From positions 806,001 to 870,000 of the forward strand of contig JALIRH010000115.1 in NCBI GenBank assembly GCA_023055505.1: 64,000 nt of DNA, given 5' to 3'. The notes under the pieces are model-generated. The model was not told the DNA's origin. It made no database searches and was given only the letters and a program-made list of their open reading frames with translations. The stretch comes from Callipepla californica brunnescens. Lineage: Eukaryota; Chordata; Aves; Galliformes; Odontophoridae. The translations under genes and the position numbers were made by a program. This document shows, piece after piece, positions 53,223 through 64,000 of the stretch. Each line of letters opens with the position of its first letter. Positions within the stretch are counted from its first letter, which is position 1.

Positions 53223-55855
53223 CCCAGATCTCCTTCACAGTTTTTTCTTCTTCCAGCTATTAAGAAATTGCAGCCTTCAAGAAAAAGTCTGCTGATCTAA
53301 AGCCATAAGATTTCTTTAAACAAAACTATAAAAATGATAGCTAACATTTGATCAATTTAGACTTTTTGGGACTCAAATACCAGAAGTACAGCACATAATG
53401 AGAAACACTTTTCCTAAGCTAAGTTTCAGAGGTCTTTCAACCTGAAGAACTTTTCCTCAAGATGTTTTTATGGATTTTACTTGTGTTAGATACAGCTATC
53501 AAATCAATATTGCTATTAAAGGATTAAAATACAACATTCAATATAAAAAAACAAAACAAAAAATACCACCAAAAACCCCCCACAACATACAGACTCAGCT
53601 TGTGCAAATAGAATCACCAAGAAAAATAGCCTAGGACTAGGATGATTGGAATGCCCAGCATTTATTTATTTAGTGTGGAGATCTGTCAAATGCTCAAAGA
53701 CATTATTCTCAATGTCACGACTTCCTCTCACAGCTCAGTCTTGGACTGCAGTTAAGAGGTCTGTCTGACCAGCAGAAATCAGATTTCTGCCTTCAATTTA
53801 ACTCTCATAGGTCTATTCTGCTTGTACAATCTGCCAGTGTCTACTCCACACAGGTCAGGCACTCAGATTTGTGAAGCCTTTTCCTGGCGTAGAGTTGGAA
53901 AAGCTAAAAACTTAAAAATTCCGATTACAAACCACTGACAAATGAAAAGATTCAGAAGCATTTTTTAGAACATGCAGTAGGTTTTTATCCCCAGACACCG
54001 TCTGAAGTTCAGTCCAGACAAATGAGCCCCTCCAGCAGCCAGCTCACAGCATCCCAGATGTATTTTTGGAAGAGACTCTTTGTTACAAAACTAAAGCAAT
54101 TAATATCAACGTTTTCAACATTAGTCTCTAAGATAATCCCTTTCTTCTTCCCTACAATTCCCTGAAACCTCATACTGCGATATCATACCACTGAAAGCTA
54201 ACAAAAACCCACTCAATTATTTTGGAGATATTTCACACAACCTCGTCTAGGCAAAGAAAGCTTGCAATGGTACGCTTGTCACCAATTCACAGAACACTCA
54301 TTCCACAAATTAACAGAAGTAGCTAGCTGAAAGAAACTAGCAACCACAGCAATTCAGTTCTTACCTATCAGCAACATCAAAAATAAACCTGAACTCCATA
54401 CAATGAAATGTCACCATTTGTCTTGCAAACAACTCAATTTAGTGGGAGTTAGGTCATAAGTCAAACAGCCTACCTCAGAAACTGTAAGCACTTTACAAGG
54501 CAGAATCCATTTTAGAACAAATTAACTTGTATGAAAGGACTGTGTTAGCGCATATACTTTATTTAACATACATGTAATACACTACACTAATACTATTCAA
54601 TAGTGCTGTAAACAAACACCCCAAAAAACACGCACACCTTGGAAATTCTTCCTATCTCAGCACTTAACTTTATTTTTTGTTCTTCCTTCTTGCTAGCACT
54701 ACTGTGCAACCTTCTCAGCTAATCACAATGTAGCAGAATTGGAGAAGTAATAAGAACATTTCTCAGAACCTAAATTTCGGTTCTGAGATATTTTCTGGCT
54801 ATTTTTTCCCTTTTTTTCTCTTTTTAGGCAACAGATTTTGGTTATATTAACTCTGAAATGTGGAAACATTCCATTCTGCAGATGACCTTCAACAGTGTTC
54901 TCAATCTATCGGAAAATTCTAAAGATCCCTTCTTATCCATGTTTGCTTAATTTTTATTTCAGATGACCAAACAAGAGATATTTGGATCACTGCTGAAACA
55001 GGGTAGTTATATAATCTTGAGCTAGGCATTAGCGTGTTGGCATCAAGTATACAGCACACTTCTGAGATCCAGTTTGGGAGTGAAATTCTCAGCGAAATAC
55101 TTTGCATATCACAGTCTGTGCAGCATTCAGATCAATGAATATTTCATCATTCTATACAAAATGAAGTCCCTTCAGCATGGAACACTGAAAAACCTCGGCT
55201 CCAGAACATACCAGTGGAAGGTACTTTTAGCATTTATCTGGGAAACAACACATGATCCATCATTTTGGACACAAGATACTAGAAGACTCAGGACTGTCTC
55301 ATCTTTTCTTGCATTCAGCAATTATTATTAGTAGTATTATTAACCAGAGCATATTATGAGTTACATACGACACTGCCAAAATAAAGTAACAAGGCTAATG
55401 CAGGAGCAGACAAAGATATAAAAAGTAATATAATTTGAAAGATTAGACTGACCTTCACAGCCTGACTGTATGACACCCCATACCTGTTAATTCAGATCTT
55501 TTAGGACAACATTTAGCAAACCATATAAGCTTAAGCACCAATGTCTTATTTCTAGAAGTCAAACTCCAGAGAACTAAAGAACTAACAATGTGTGAACCAT
55601 GTCTATCATCATCAGTATTTCATCTCTTGGGCTTTTAGTTGATTATTTCACTAATTAAATAAAATCAATACTAAACAGAGCCTAGATTTGCCGACTTTCA
55701 TTTTTTGACACAAAGATACAATTTGTGAAAATTCTTCTAAGTACTTAACTCAGCTGTTTCTCGATTCTGTGTCCCTGTTATAAGTTTGACATTGAGAAAT
55801 CCCTAGTAGGGTAATAAACAGCTAGCTGTTAGTATTTCAGCAGCTCCCACAGAGA

Positions 55856-55927
55856 AGTCAGATTTAGTTTGGATGTCAGAAGTTAGTTCCGTTTAGTTTG
55901 GATGTTGACTGTTCGGCAGTCAGATTT
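55856..55927. repeat. Degenerate interleaved tandem repeat
   Basis: TTTAGTTTGGATGT occurs at 55863-55876 and 55892-55905 (29-bp period). The flanking AGTCAGATTT occurs at 55856-55865 and 55918-55927. The pattern suggests a local duplication that has since diverged. Confidence 0.7.
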
Positions 55928-56398
55928 CGTCTGAAAAGAAGGGAAAGACTCACACTGTAAATCATTTTCCTCCTCAGTGTCAGATTACATATACATGAAC
56001 TGGGGAGGTAGCCTACAGATTATCAAGTCAAAACTCATCTGTTTACTGCCTTTATCTCAACCTCCATTTCTTAGCCATTTGGTCTGCTTTAGTCTATACA
56101 CAGTAGGGACCACACTGTCTTCAATTTCTCTCAAAATTCCATCTCAAGTGTTATAGCTTTTCACACAACCCAAAGCATAAGCTCTGGTGATGATGGATCT
56201 CAGTGTATATTACAACTGAAGTCTTTGCATGTCAATAAGAAACATGCCTTTGTCTGACCCACAAGAGGCAAGAGTCAAAGAGGCAATACTAACTTGCCTC
56301 TTAGGATGGCAAGAGTAGCATCATAAAAATTCTTGAGAAAAGCATTTGGCATAAAAGTTATTCACCATTTCACTGAAAATAAAAGCACCAGAATAAGC

Positions 56399-56452
56399 TT
56401 TTTTTTTTTTTTTCAGGAAGTATAATGAAAAAAACAAACAAACAAACAAAAG
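56399..56452. repeat. Poly-T tract followed by an AAAC microsatellite
   Basis: T15 at 56399-56413 is followed 15 bases later by about five AAAC units at 56428-56451. No adjacent element with a poly-A tail was recognised. Confidence 0.85.
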
Positions 56453-59099
56453 AAAAATGAAGAGGTATTGGTCTCTGAAAGTCATTCATTGTAGAGGCCA
56501 TATGTCAAAAGAAGCAGGCACAGGTCAGTAAGGAGAGAGAACTAACTTCAGTTCACTACTGCCACTGCCCAAAATTCATGCTGTGACTTCGGAGAAGTCA
56601 CAGCCTCCTATTTTAAATGGGAGCAATCCTAGAAGCTTTGCATTGGTGCCATGTAGCCAGCCCAGTATATCTCTGCATGGATGAGTCAATATAGAATTGG
56701 GCTGAGCCTTGTCTTCAGGGAGAACCACAAATTTGAATCCAAATTTGTCTTGTGAAGAAAAGCCACCACCAGACCATTCCACCCAAAGAACAGAGTATAA
56801 TACAAACTTAGCAGTACATTTCAACACTTTCTTCAACTACTGCAGTTTACTGAAAATGTACACTATTGCAAGAACAAAATACTGTCAGCATAGATAAACA
56901 AAAACAAGTATTTACTGGGAATCATTTTCTGAAGACTTTATGTATAAGAACAAATTCTGAATTTACTATAATTTCTCAGAAAAAGAAAGCAGAAGAAAGC
57001 TACATATATTTTCAATGCAGAACAGCATGCAACTGTGATAGTAAAACTACATAAGAAAAAAGGATGCACTGAGAAAGACTCTAAAAGCATAGCCATTTCA
57101 GAGGTATAGCTACAATTCCTTTTCTATACTTAAGATACAAAAAGACTCAGCACACAGTACAGTTAGAAGTGCGTACTTCTATTTTACATTAAAAAAAATT
57201 ACAGGCAATACAGTCAATTCAGTGGGGAAAAAAAAAAGATGACAGAAAACACCTCCATACAGTAATAAGTCACTCATTTTGCTTTCCTTCTCCCTAAGAA
57301 CAAATGTCCCCTTGATTACATTAAAGTGGAGACATAATATGGATAAAGATTTTTCTCTGAAAATATAATGAGCCTTTTGATCTTGCTGCCATAGGAAATG
57401 TCGAGGCAAGTGTTAATAAGACTGAGCAAAAACTTGACAGCACAGATTTAGATTTATGTCGAAAGCATAACCCTAAGTAAAATGGCCAGAGCCCTATCAG
57501 TTTTAATATGGTTTGTATATAAATAATAATAATTTCTGGATCAGAATGAAAAAGTAGCATTTCTCAGAAATAAAAGGGCTTTCCTACTTGTGGATTTCTG
57601 ACATACTGGACCGGCATATACCTGCTTCCTGTAAATTAAGAAAATCAGTCTTCACAATCCTACTGTTTCATTCTATCAGAAAATAATGTCCTCTCTCTAT
57701 AAAAGTTATACTTAAAGATTCCCACAGTAAAGTTTAAGCCTGAAAACAAATAACCTCTGGGAAAAATCACTTGCCATGGAACAGCATAATTAATCCTGAA
57801 AGCAGGATGCTCACCTAAGGGTTTTCCAGACTTTTCCTTGCCACATTAAATATAATGGATTGAGGCTGTCAGTGCAGATGTTTCCAATAGGCAAGCATGT
57901 AATATTTCTTACTATGCTTCAAGGAACAGATTCAAAATGGCTCACAGGAGTTGACCTCTCAACTCACTCACCAGATTGGACACAGTACTTATCCTGAAGC
58001 TCTGCACCACTAAGAAGGATTTCTACCAGCAGCATTTCAGGTACATATACCTGAGAAGTTTGGAGGACAAGACTTTTCTGTAGAAAAACCTAAAAAGGTC
58101 AAAACTATGAAAGGAGGATAGGACACTTTCTTCCAAGAAAAAAAAGAAATTAGACTCAATTTGTTGGCCTAGACATACGATGATTTATGTCGCCTTAAAA
58201 ACATAACAGCCTGAAGAATTCAGCATTCATCAAATTGTGGTTTTCTTCCCAATTTCTAAGATTACATTACAGGTTAAGAACCTAAATTACAAAAGTTCTA
58301 AGATGTTGGAAAAAGATAATTCTTGCAAACGTGATGTTTCAGTTACATGATGATATACAGATCCCCATCTAAAATGTTTCATCTCTTCACGTAACAGTAA
58401 ATATAAAATGCTCAACTTGGTCAAGGTCACTGTCATGACATTAGCAAGCAAGAATGAGCCTGCAGATGATAAATGTAACAGTCTAGATTTATTCCTACAC
58501 TTAAAAGTTCCTGGAAACGTGATGATACAAAAATCAATGAAAGTAAGGAAAGCTATAGGCATCACTCAAACATATTAACTGAGTTGTAAAATAAAATAAA
58601 CTCCAGTTTCACGCATTGCATCCTTAGGGTTTAATTTGCACTCATTTCTTTCTGAGTGCACATAAGCTACAATCAGTTTGCTCTGAATTCGTGATCCCTC
58701 ACCAACTACAGAGCATGGAGTTGCCCTCATACTACCTCCCCGTGGGCAAGTGATATTTTCTGCAAAGCAGTTCCTCTTGGAATTATTTCTGAAAGTCTTT
58801 CAAAGATTAAATGCCTTTCCTGGAAAATATTGCTTACCTTGGCAGCTACAGCAGAAGCGTTTTGACATTTTTCTGCTTATTCTTTGGTTTGTTTTAGCAG
58901 CTCTGCTAGGTGCTATAACATGTGAAAATGTTTAGCTTTTCAGGAAGAAACTCTCTTCCTTGAATAAAAGCCTGGGGCTTTTATTTATCTCTTAATGATT
59001 TTACATTTCTTTGGTTTGATCTAAATTTCACTGTCCCACTGATAACGACATATTTGCAGGAGCAAACAGAGAGATTCAACCTACTCTAAGAAACCTGCT

Positions 59100-59158
59100 T
59101 TAAGCAAGGAGCTTAAATGATCTCCAGAGGTCCCTTCCAATTCATGTGATTCTGTATA
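59100..59158 (+). repeat. CR1 LINE 3' tip, plus orientation
   Basis: Only the last 60 bases or so are recognisable: AATGATCTCCAGAGGTCCCT, TCCAATTCATGTGATTCTGT and ATAAC. This is the CR1 terminal block with one octamer left. Confidence 0.8.
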
Positions 59159-60599
59159 ACAACAACTAAAATTTGTTACAATTCCTATCAAGCAGCTTGA
59201 CAATCTCATTTTTTCAGCACTAAATTCTAAATGCTGGCATTTAGACACTGAGAAACACGTACAAGTTAAAATACTGTCATTAGACATTTAAAAGACTCTG
59301 TCCAACTGACAAGAATTGCAGGTCTAGATACTGTCGTAAGTTACTATAGTTCAAAAATATGTCTATTTCTTTTTTTGATATTGGATTCAACTGCTTAGTC
59401 TTTTTCTTTTTTTTTTAATGGGGACTGCTTATTTAAAAATGCTATCCAACAAAGGAACTGCCATGTACTGAGGCTAGGTTAAGATGTGGCTCTCTTCCAG
59501 CAGCACAGAGTTCATCTCCATAGAGCTTCATTCAATAGAAACACAAGTGAGAGTATATTCACTACAAACACAACACAGTACCCAAAACTTTCTGAGAATG
59601 CCAAGTAAAAAGCATCTGTCAATCACTGTGTATATCTTAAAATGTAGCTTTCTATTTTAATCAAATTAATTTTCAGGCAGTTTTGAGCACATGCCTAGAA
59701 GAAATACCTAGTGCTGAGCACATAAAATCAAAACCTAACTCAACAACATACAATTGACATCAAGCAATCAAGCATTCATCTACTTTGCGTTCAAGTAGAA
59801 AAAGAAGAAAAAATAAAAATAAAAACAAAAATATGCTTTGTAAATCAGAATATGTAAGCTTTATCAGAAAAGGTTGTATAGTACAGATATTTCAACTCCT
59901 TGAAAAACACCCACTCTGAGTATCCGCATGATTAACTGCATAGCTTCAGATTAAACACCTCGGCACTTCTGAGCCACCATGAGATGAAATGGGAAAAAGA
60001 AAAGACTATTCAGCCTGAGTAACTAACTAAATAGCTATTACACTCAACTAAGCACACAACTATAAATGTTAGTCTAGACATACAGTAAACATTTGTGGAT
60101 TACTCCTGGTAATCAGTTAAGTCCAATTAAAGCAGGCCAACAGTGTAGGAATGCCCTTTAGGATTTAACTTACATATCATGGAATCAGCAGATTTTATTA
60201 TTATTAAATTTTACCCTTAATTGCTACCCAAGAGCTTTGGGTAAAGTTGTTTAACTGTTTTGACGAAAATTTTTTCAGCTCTGGAATGCATTTCTCTCAG
60301 GGTTTAGTATTGCAAAGTAGTCATTACTGTAACACACAGGAGATGTAGAGGTAAATCACCATAACAAGGCTCATGATAGGCTTCATAAGCCATACTGCTG
60401 ATGGTGAGGAGTGTCCCATAATAATTTTAATGCAGGAAATGGAGTGAAGAAATCTGACCTTACCTATAAGGAATACTATCCCTCCCGTGATGTTAGGAAA
60501 GGCTCCTGAACATAAAAACTAGAAAACAAGGACACCAAGAAATCATTTCTTCCTCTCCCACAAATTCCTTCTTCCTCTGAGCTCCCCCTACCCACGACT

Positions 60600-60835
60600 T
60601 CTTTTGTTTTGCTAAGGATCAGCTGAAATGTTCCTTTTTCAAGGCTGAACAGTGCCAGGTCTCTCAGCCTTCCACCATAAGAAAGGTGCTCTGGGCCTTT
60701 TAACATCTTCACAGCCCTCCTCTGGATTCTTCCCAGAAGATCTCGTATCTTTTTCGCACCAGAGAGCCCAGAACTGGACACAATACATCACTGAAATGGA
60801 ACATCTCAGTGAGAGAGCAGGGTGGAAGCTAGGAG
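60600..60835 (-). repeat. CR1 LINE internal 3' region, minus orientation
   Basis: Reverse-strand CR1 blocks from further inside the element are visible: AAGGCTGAACAGTGCCAGGT, CTCTCAGCCTTCCACCATAA, ACATCTTCACAGCCCTCCTC, TGGATTCTTCCCAG and AGAACTGGACACAATACATC. Unlike the other minus-strand copies it does not include the 3' octamer end, so it was truncated or rearranged on the left side. The boundaries are approximate. Confidence 0.85.
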
Positions 60836-60971
60836 TCAGCAACAGTTTTGCAGTCTCAAAATCTGCTCTTATAAACCCACACTACCCCTCAAGACCAGAC
60901 ACAGCCTAAACCATCTCTTGTCATCCTAGACAGAAATTATGTTTCTTTCTTTATTTAAAGAAACAAACAAA

Positions 60972-60993
60972 GTGTGTGTGTGCGTGTGTGTGT
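60972..60993. repeat. GT microsatellite
   Basis: A (GT)n run of about 11 units interrupted by one CG. It is likely to be length-polymorphic. Confidence 0.9.
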
Positions 60994-63900
60994 TTTCTCT
61001 TAAACTATCATTTCCATTTCGCCATCCCAATGCCTTGATTTACTCCCATAAGACCAGGGACTAATTAAACTCATTAGCAAAGCATCCGAATCTCTAACGG
61101 AGTAAAATGTGTTATCTAAAGAATGAATAACCTTCTTTAAGTCAGCATTTCTACAGTTCCAGGAAAAAAAAAGTCATAATCTACTCATAACAACCAGCTC
61201 TTTCTGTATTGACACAAAGTTAATGACCAGTTCATACGAACTTCATTCCAGACACAGAATTTTTGTAATGACAATATGCATTACAGAAACCATATGCTCT
61301 TTGAAGAAGTAAGGATGTGACAGGTTCTGCCATAGTTTCTTGAATTGAAATATGTGGAGTAAGAAAGTAGCTAGTAACAGAAGAGAGAATGCCTTGAGGT
61401 ACAGCTCCCTGACCACTCTTCATGACCCTTTAAAACACAGCTGCTACAGGAGGCTGAATAAGATGGTCACCAAGAAAGACTTGGAAGTGAAACTACAAAA
61501 CTGCACCAGACTGCACAGGAAGAAGGATAGTTTTTCTCCAAACTCAAAATCAGCTATCATTTCTACTTATGTTAGAGTATAAACTGAATCATAGGTAGCT
61601 CTCAAACAGTCTTGGTTTCTGATACAAAATCAAAATGAATGTATTTGACAGCAATATGCATAATCTGTTTATTAATAATCAGTCTTAATACAGGTAAGCA
61701 TATAAGCTTAGCCAGATCATTCCAATCCTAAATAAAAGCACTTTAATCCATTCTCCAGTTGTGCTTAAGCCCAATAAAAGCAAAAAATTACAGACAAAAC
61801 TATACCCTGTTAGTGCAATTGGAAAATAACTCAATACAAAGCCAGAGACATGCTCTTAGGTCTGACAGCTAATTCATGTCAACACAACCCACGCCACTCA
61901 GACAGGCTTGTTCCATTTTACAGCTGTGTTCAAATAAGACAAAATGTCATCTTCAACTCAGTTTTTTTCTCTTTGTCATTTCATATCACAGGTTTAATTT
62001 TATTTAAACATCCTTCTTTGCCGCCATTACATCTCTCAGTGTCTTAGAATACCAATTACAAAGCCATGTGACAGCTTTTACCCTTATCAGCACGGGTCTT
62101 CTAACTGTGTCTTGATTAATTGCCCATTAAAAAAGATGAAACAACAGAACTTACATTTTGAGATCATCTTTTGTTTGCATTATGGAAGGAAATCTAAATC
62201 TCTGCAGAGACTTGCTCTTTTGGCACTATCATAATTACATGTTTACTAACTTAACTACTTAATCAGCTTATTCACATTGCTGTGGTGGAGGATCTGTCAG
62301 GGTTTTCATCATCAGTTCTGCAGTGAAGCAAAAGCTACAAAGATAAGACATTTATCTCATGAAACTCAGTATGTGCGTGAAAAGGAAAGCTCTCTATGTG
62401 AACACACAGATTTTTTGTCTTAGATAATAGGGAACCAGAGACAAAAAGAAACACTATCCATAAATGAAGTTCAACACAGTAGGAAAAAACTGGTTCATAT
62501 CAGAAGGCCACATTTTGATTTTTTATGTGCCGCACTAAAGCCATCATGGAGATTGCTCTGATAGCTCTTTGCAGCCCATTTCAACAGGCTGAACGTTGTG
62601 CCCTTGAAATAGAAACTGAGCTTGCAGTCAGCAAAGTTTTGTGAGCCTCCTTTCCAAGTCTTTATTTGGTGACCTCATCATTCAGCTGCCTGTAGGTGCT
62701 GGCTTACAAGGTCACAAAGTCTACAGAGGGTACTACACAACTAGGCACCCTCTCCTGTGTGACTGGCAACTTTCTTGAAGTGAAGTACGTGAAGCAAGTA
62801 AGTATGAATTAGTTACAAACTTTTCCACTGAAGGTTTTGGAGGCTTTTCCTCTGTTCTTTGCACATCAGGTGAGTCACCAACCACTAAATTTTCTAGTCG
62901 TTAAACAAGCTGAATTTTGACCACCTCTGGATAGTCTGGATCCACACACTCTGTTCTTCTCGTCAGTAGAAACTGAATCCAAACAACTGGAGGAAGGTAA
63001 ATGGCAACGTGCTTTCTCCTCCCAAAGGAAATCCTGAGGAGAAACATGCAACTCTTCCCTTAACCCCCACCCCCCAATTTGCTATCTCAAACTCTAAATT
63101 TAGAGTGGTGTTTTTGCCCTGGCTTGACTTAAAATTGTTACATCTGATCCAGCAAAGGCTTTTGTCTTTCTTTTTCCTCACTGTAGTAGAAAGTCTGTTT
63201 CTTTGCTTGCATCATTCTCTGTGCCTTTCTATATACTGGATTCAACTTTTCACTCATTGGCTTCACAGATATCATAAACACACTCCCTCTTTCAACTAGA
63301 TGCTCAAGGTGATGCATTTGCTACCAGCAGAGTCTCTCAGACAAAGAACACAAAAGACTTCTGAGCTCTCTCCTTGAGCTACTGACAAAAGTTGAGCTGG
63401 CAATTTTACAAGAAAAAGTAGAAAAAGTGTTGTTATATCTTAATCAATATTGCTTAGATGCAAGATCCACAATTTTGAGTTTGAATACAACTTTTTGTAC
63501 CTCCACCTCCAAATCATCTCTGCAGTTCACAGGGATGTTGAACTTTGCAGAGCAGTGGGTTTGTCAGATGCCTAGGTGGCTCCAAAAGCCTTCATTAGGA
63601 AGAAGCAACAGAGACTAATACAAAGAAGTTACTTTTGGGAAAATAAATAATTAGGTTTCTTTGGTCAATCTTCCACTTTGTGCTGATCTTCTATCCTCTA
63701 CATACCTGCTTCAAGAGCAAGTTGCTTAATTGCCTTTAGTTTCCATGTTAATCTACTGCCAACACCTTCAATGTGAGCAGCAACTTACACTTGCTTTCCT
63801 CAAAGAGATTCAGTCTTATTTTCCCTTGTGGTTTCCTGTTTGCAATCAGATTTGAAGCTCTGCATACAGGAACAGTCTGCATTCTGAAGCTCATTGTTTC

Positions 63901-64000
63901 CTGCTCACATCATAAACATTAAGGAAAAGCACACGAACAGAGCTCACACGTCTATCTCAACTTTAGACCAAAAAAATCTGATGTGAGGTTAACCTTGTAA

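Larger units (their letters stand above)
32519..64000 (-). other. DPP10: Partial DPP10 intron upstream of the 95-bp exon
   Basis: This sequence ends at the AG acceptor of the exon at 32424-32518 and extends past the right edge of the window. The expected preceding exon, encoding the LEDLFRKDF...DPEARWIN segment in human, was not found on the minus strand, so the intron is probably at least 31.5 kb. Contents: CR1 fragments at 32671-32757, 38553-38862, 50256-50490, 59100-59158 and 60600-60835, a probable solo LTR at 52368-52870, a candidate regulatory element at 37741-37920, microsatellites and small tandem repeats. The intervals 32758-37740, 38863-50255, 52871-59099 and 60836-64000 show no assignable gene. 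Confidence 0.75.

Noticed and set aside
1..64000. Bacterial or phage gene content, CRISPR arrays, tRNA and rRNA genes
   Set aside because: No regularly spaced repeats, no tRNA or rRNA motifs, and no dense long open frames. The CR1 elements and spliced DPP10 exons show this is vertebrate intron sequence.

Overview
This window reads as non-repetitive bird genomic DNA, AT-rich and lying almost entirely inside the introns of one very large gene. The bird assignment rests on at least ten CR1 LINE fragments. Several of them keep the diagnostic avian CR1 3' end (repeats of ATTCTRTG, or the reverse complement CATAGAATCA at the start of minus-strand copies). No mammalian Alu, B1 or L1 sequence, no operon structure and no bacterial-type genes were seen. 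The short open frames scattered through the window look like chance frames in AT-rich DNA.

The only coding sequence I can assign is two small exons on the minus strand, at 32424-32518 and 22401-22475. Both have consensus splice sites and translate into consecutive pieces of DPP10 (inactive dipeptidyl peptidase-like protein 10, the Kv4 potassium-channel auxiliary subunit DPPY). Together they give 57 contiguous codons of the start of the extracellular beta-propeller. They match the family without a gap, and the phases agree (95 bp completing a split Asp codon, then 75 bp in phase 0). By comparison with the human protein they correspond to about residues 91-122 and 123-147, probably exons 4 and 5. 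The gene runs right to left: the upstream exon (cytoplasmic tail, membrane span, start of the ectodomain) lies beyond base 64000, and the next downstream exon lies before base 1.

Layout: 1-22400 is the 5' part of the intron after the second exon (at least 22.4 kb). 22401-22475 is an exon. 22476-32423 is a complete 9948-bp intron. 32424-32518 is an exon. 32519-64000 is the 3' part of a preceding intron (at least 31.5 kb). The introns hold CR1 fragments in both orientations, one probable solo LTR of an avian endogenous retrovirus (52368-52870), several homopolymer and microsatellite tracts, a few small degenerate tandem duplications, and some AT-rich stretches that resemble conserved non-coding elements. 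The best of these is 37741-37920, with four TAATTA cores and a perfect SOX-like inverted repeat. Three longer open frames with coding-like composition (23932-24225 minus, 39129-39389 minus, 51760-52047 plus) could not be assigned and are reported as low-confidence observations. I found no sign of an undescribed multi-gene system.
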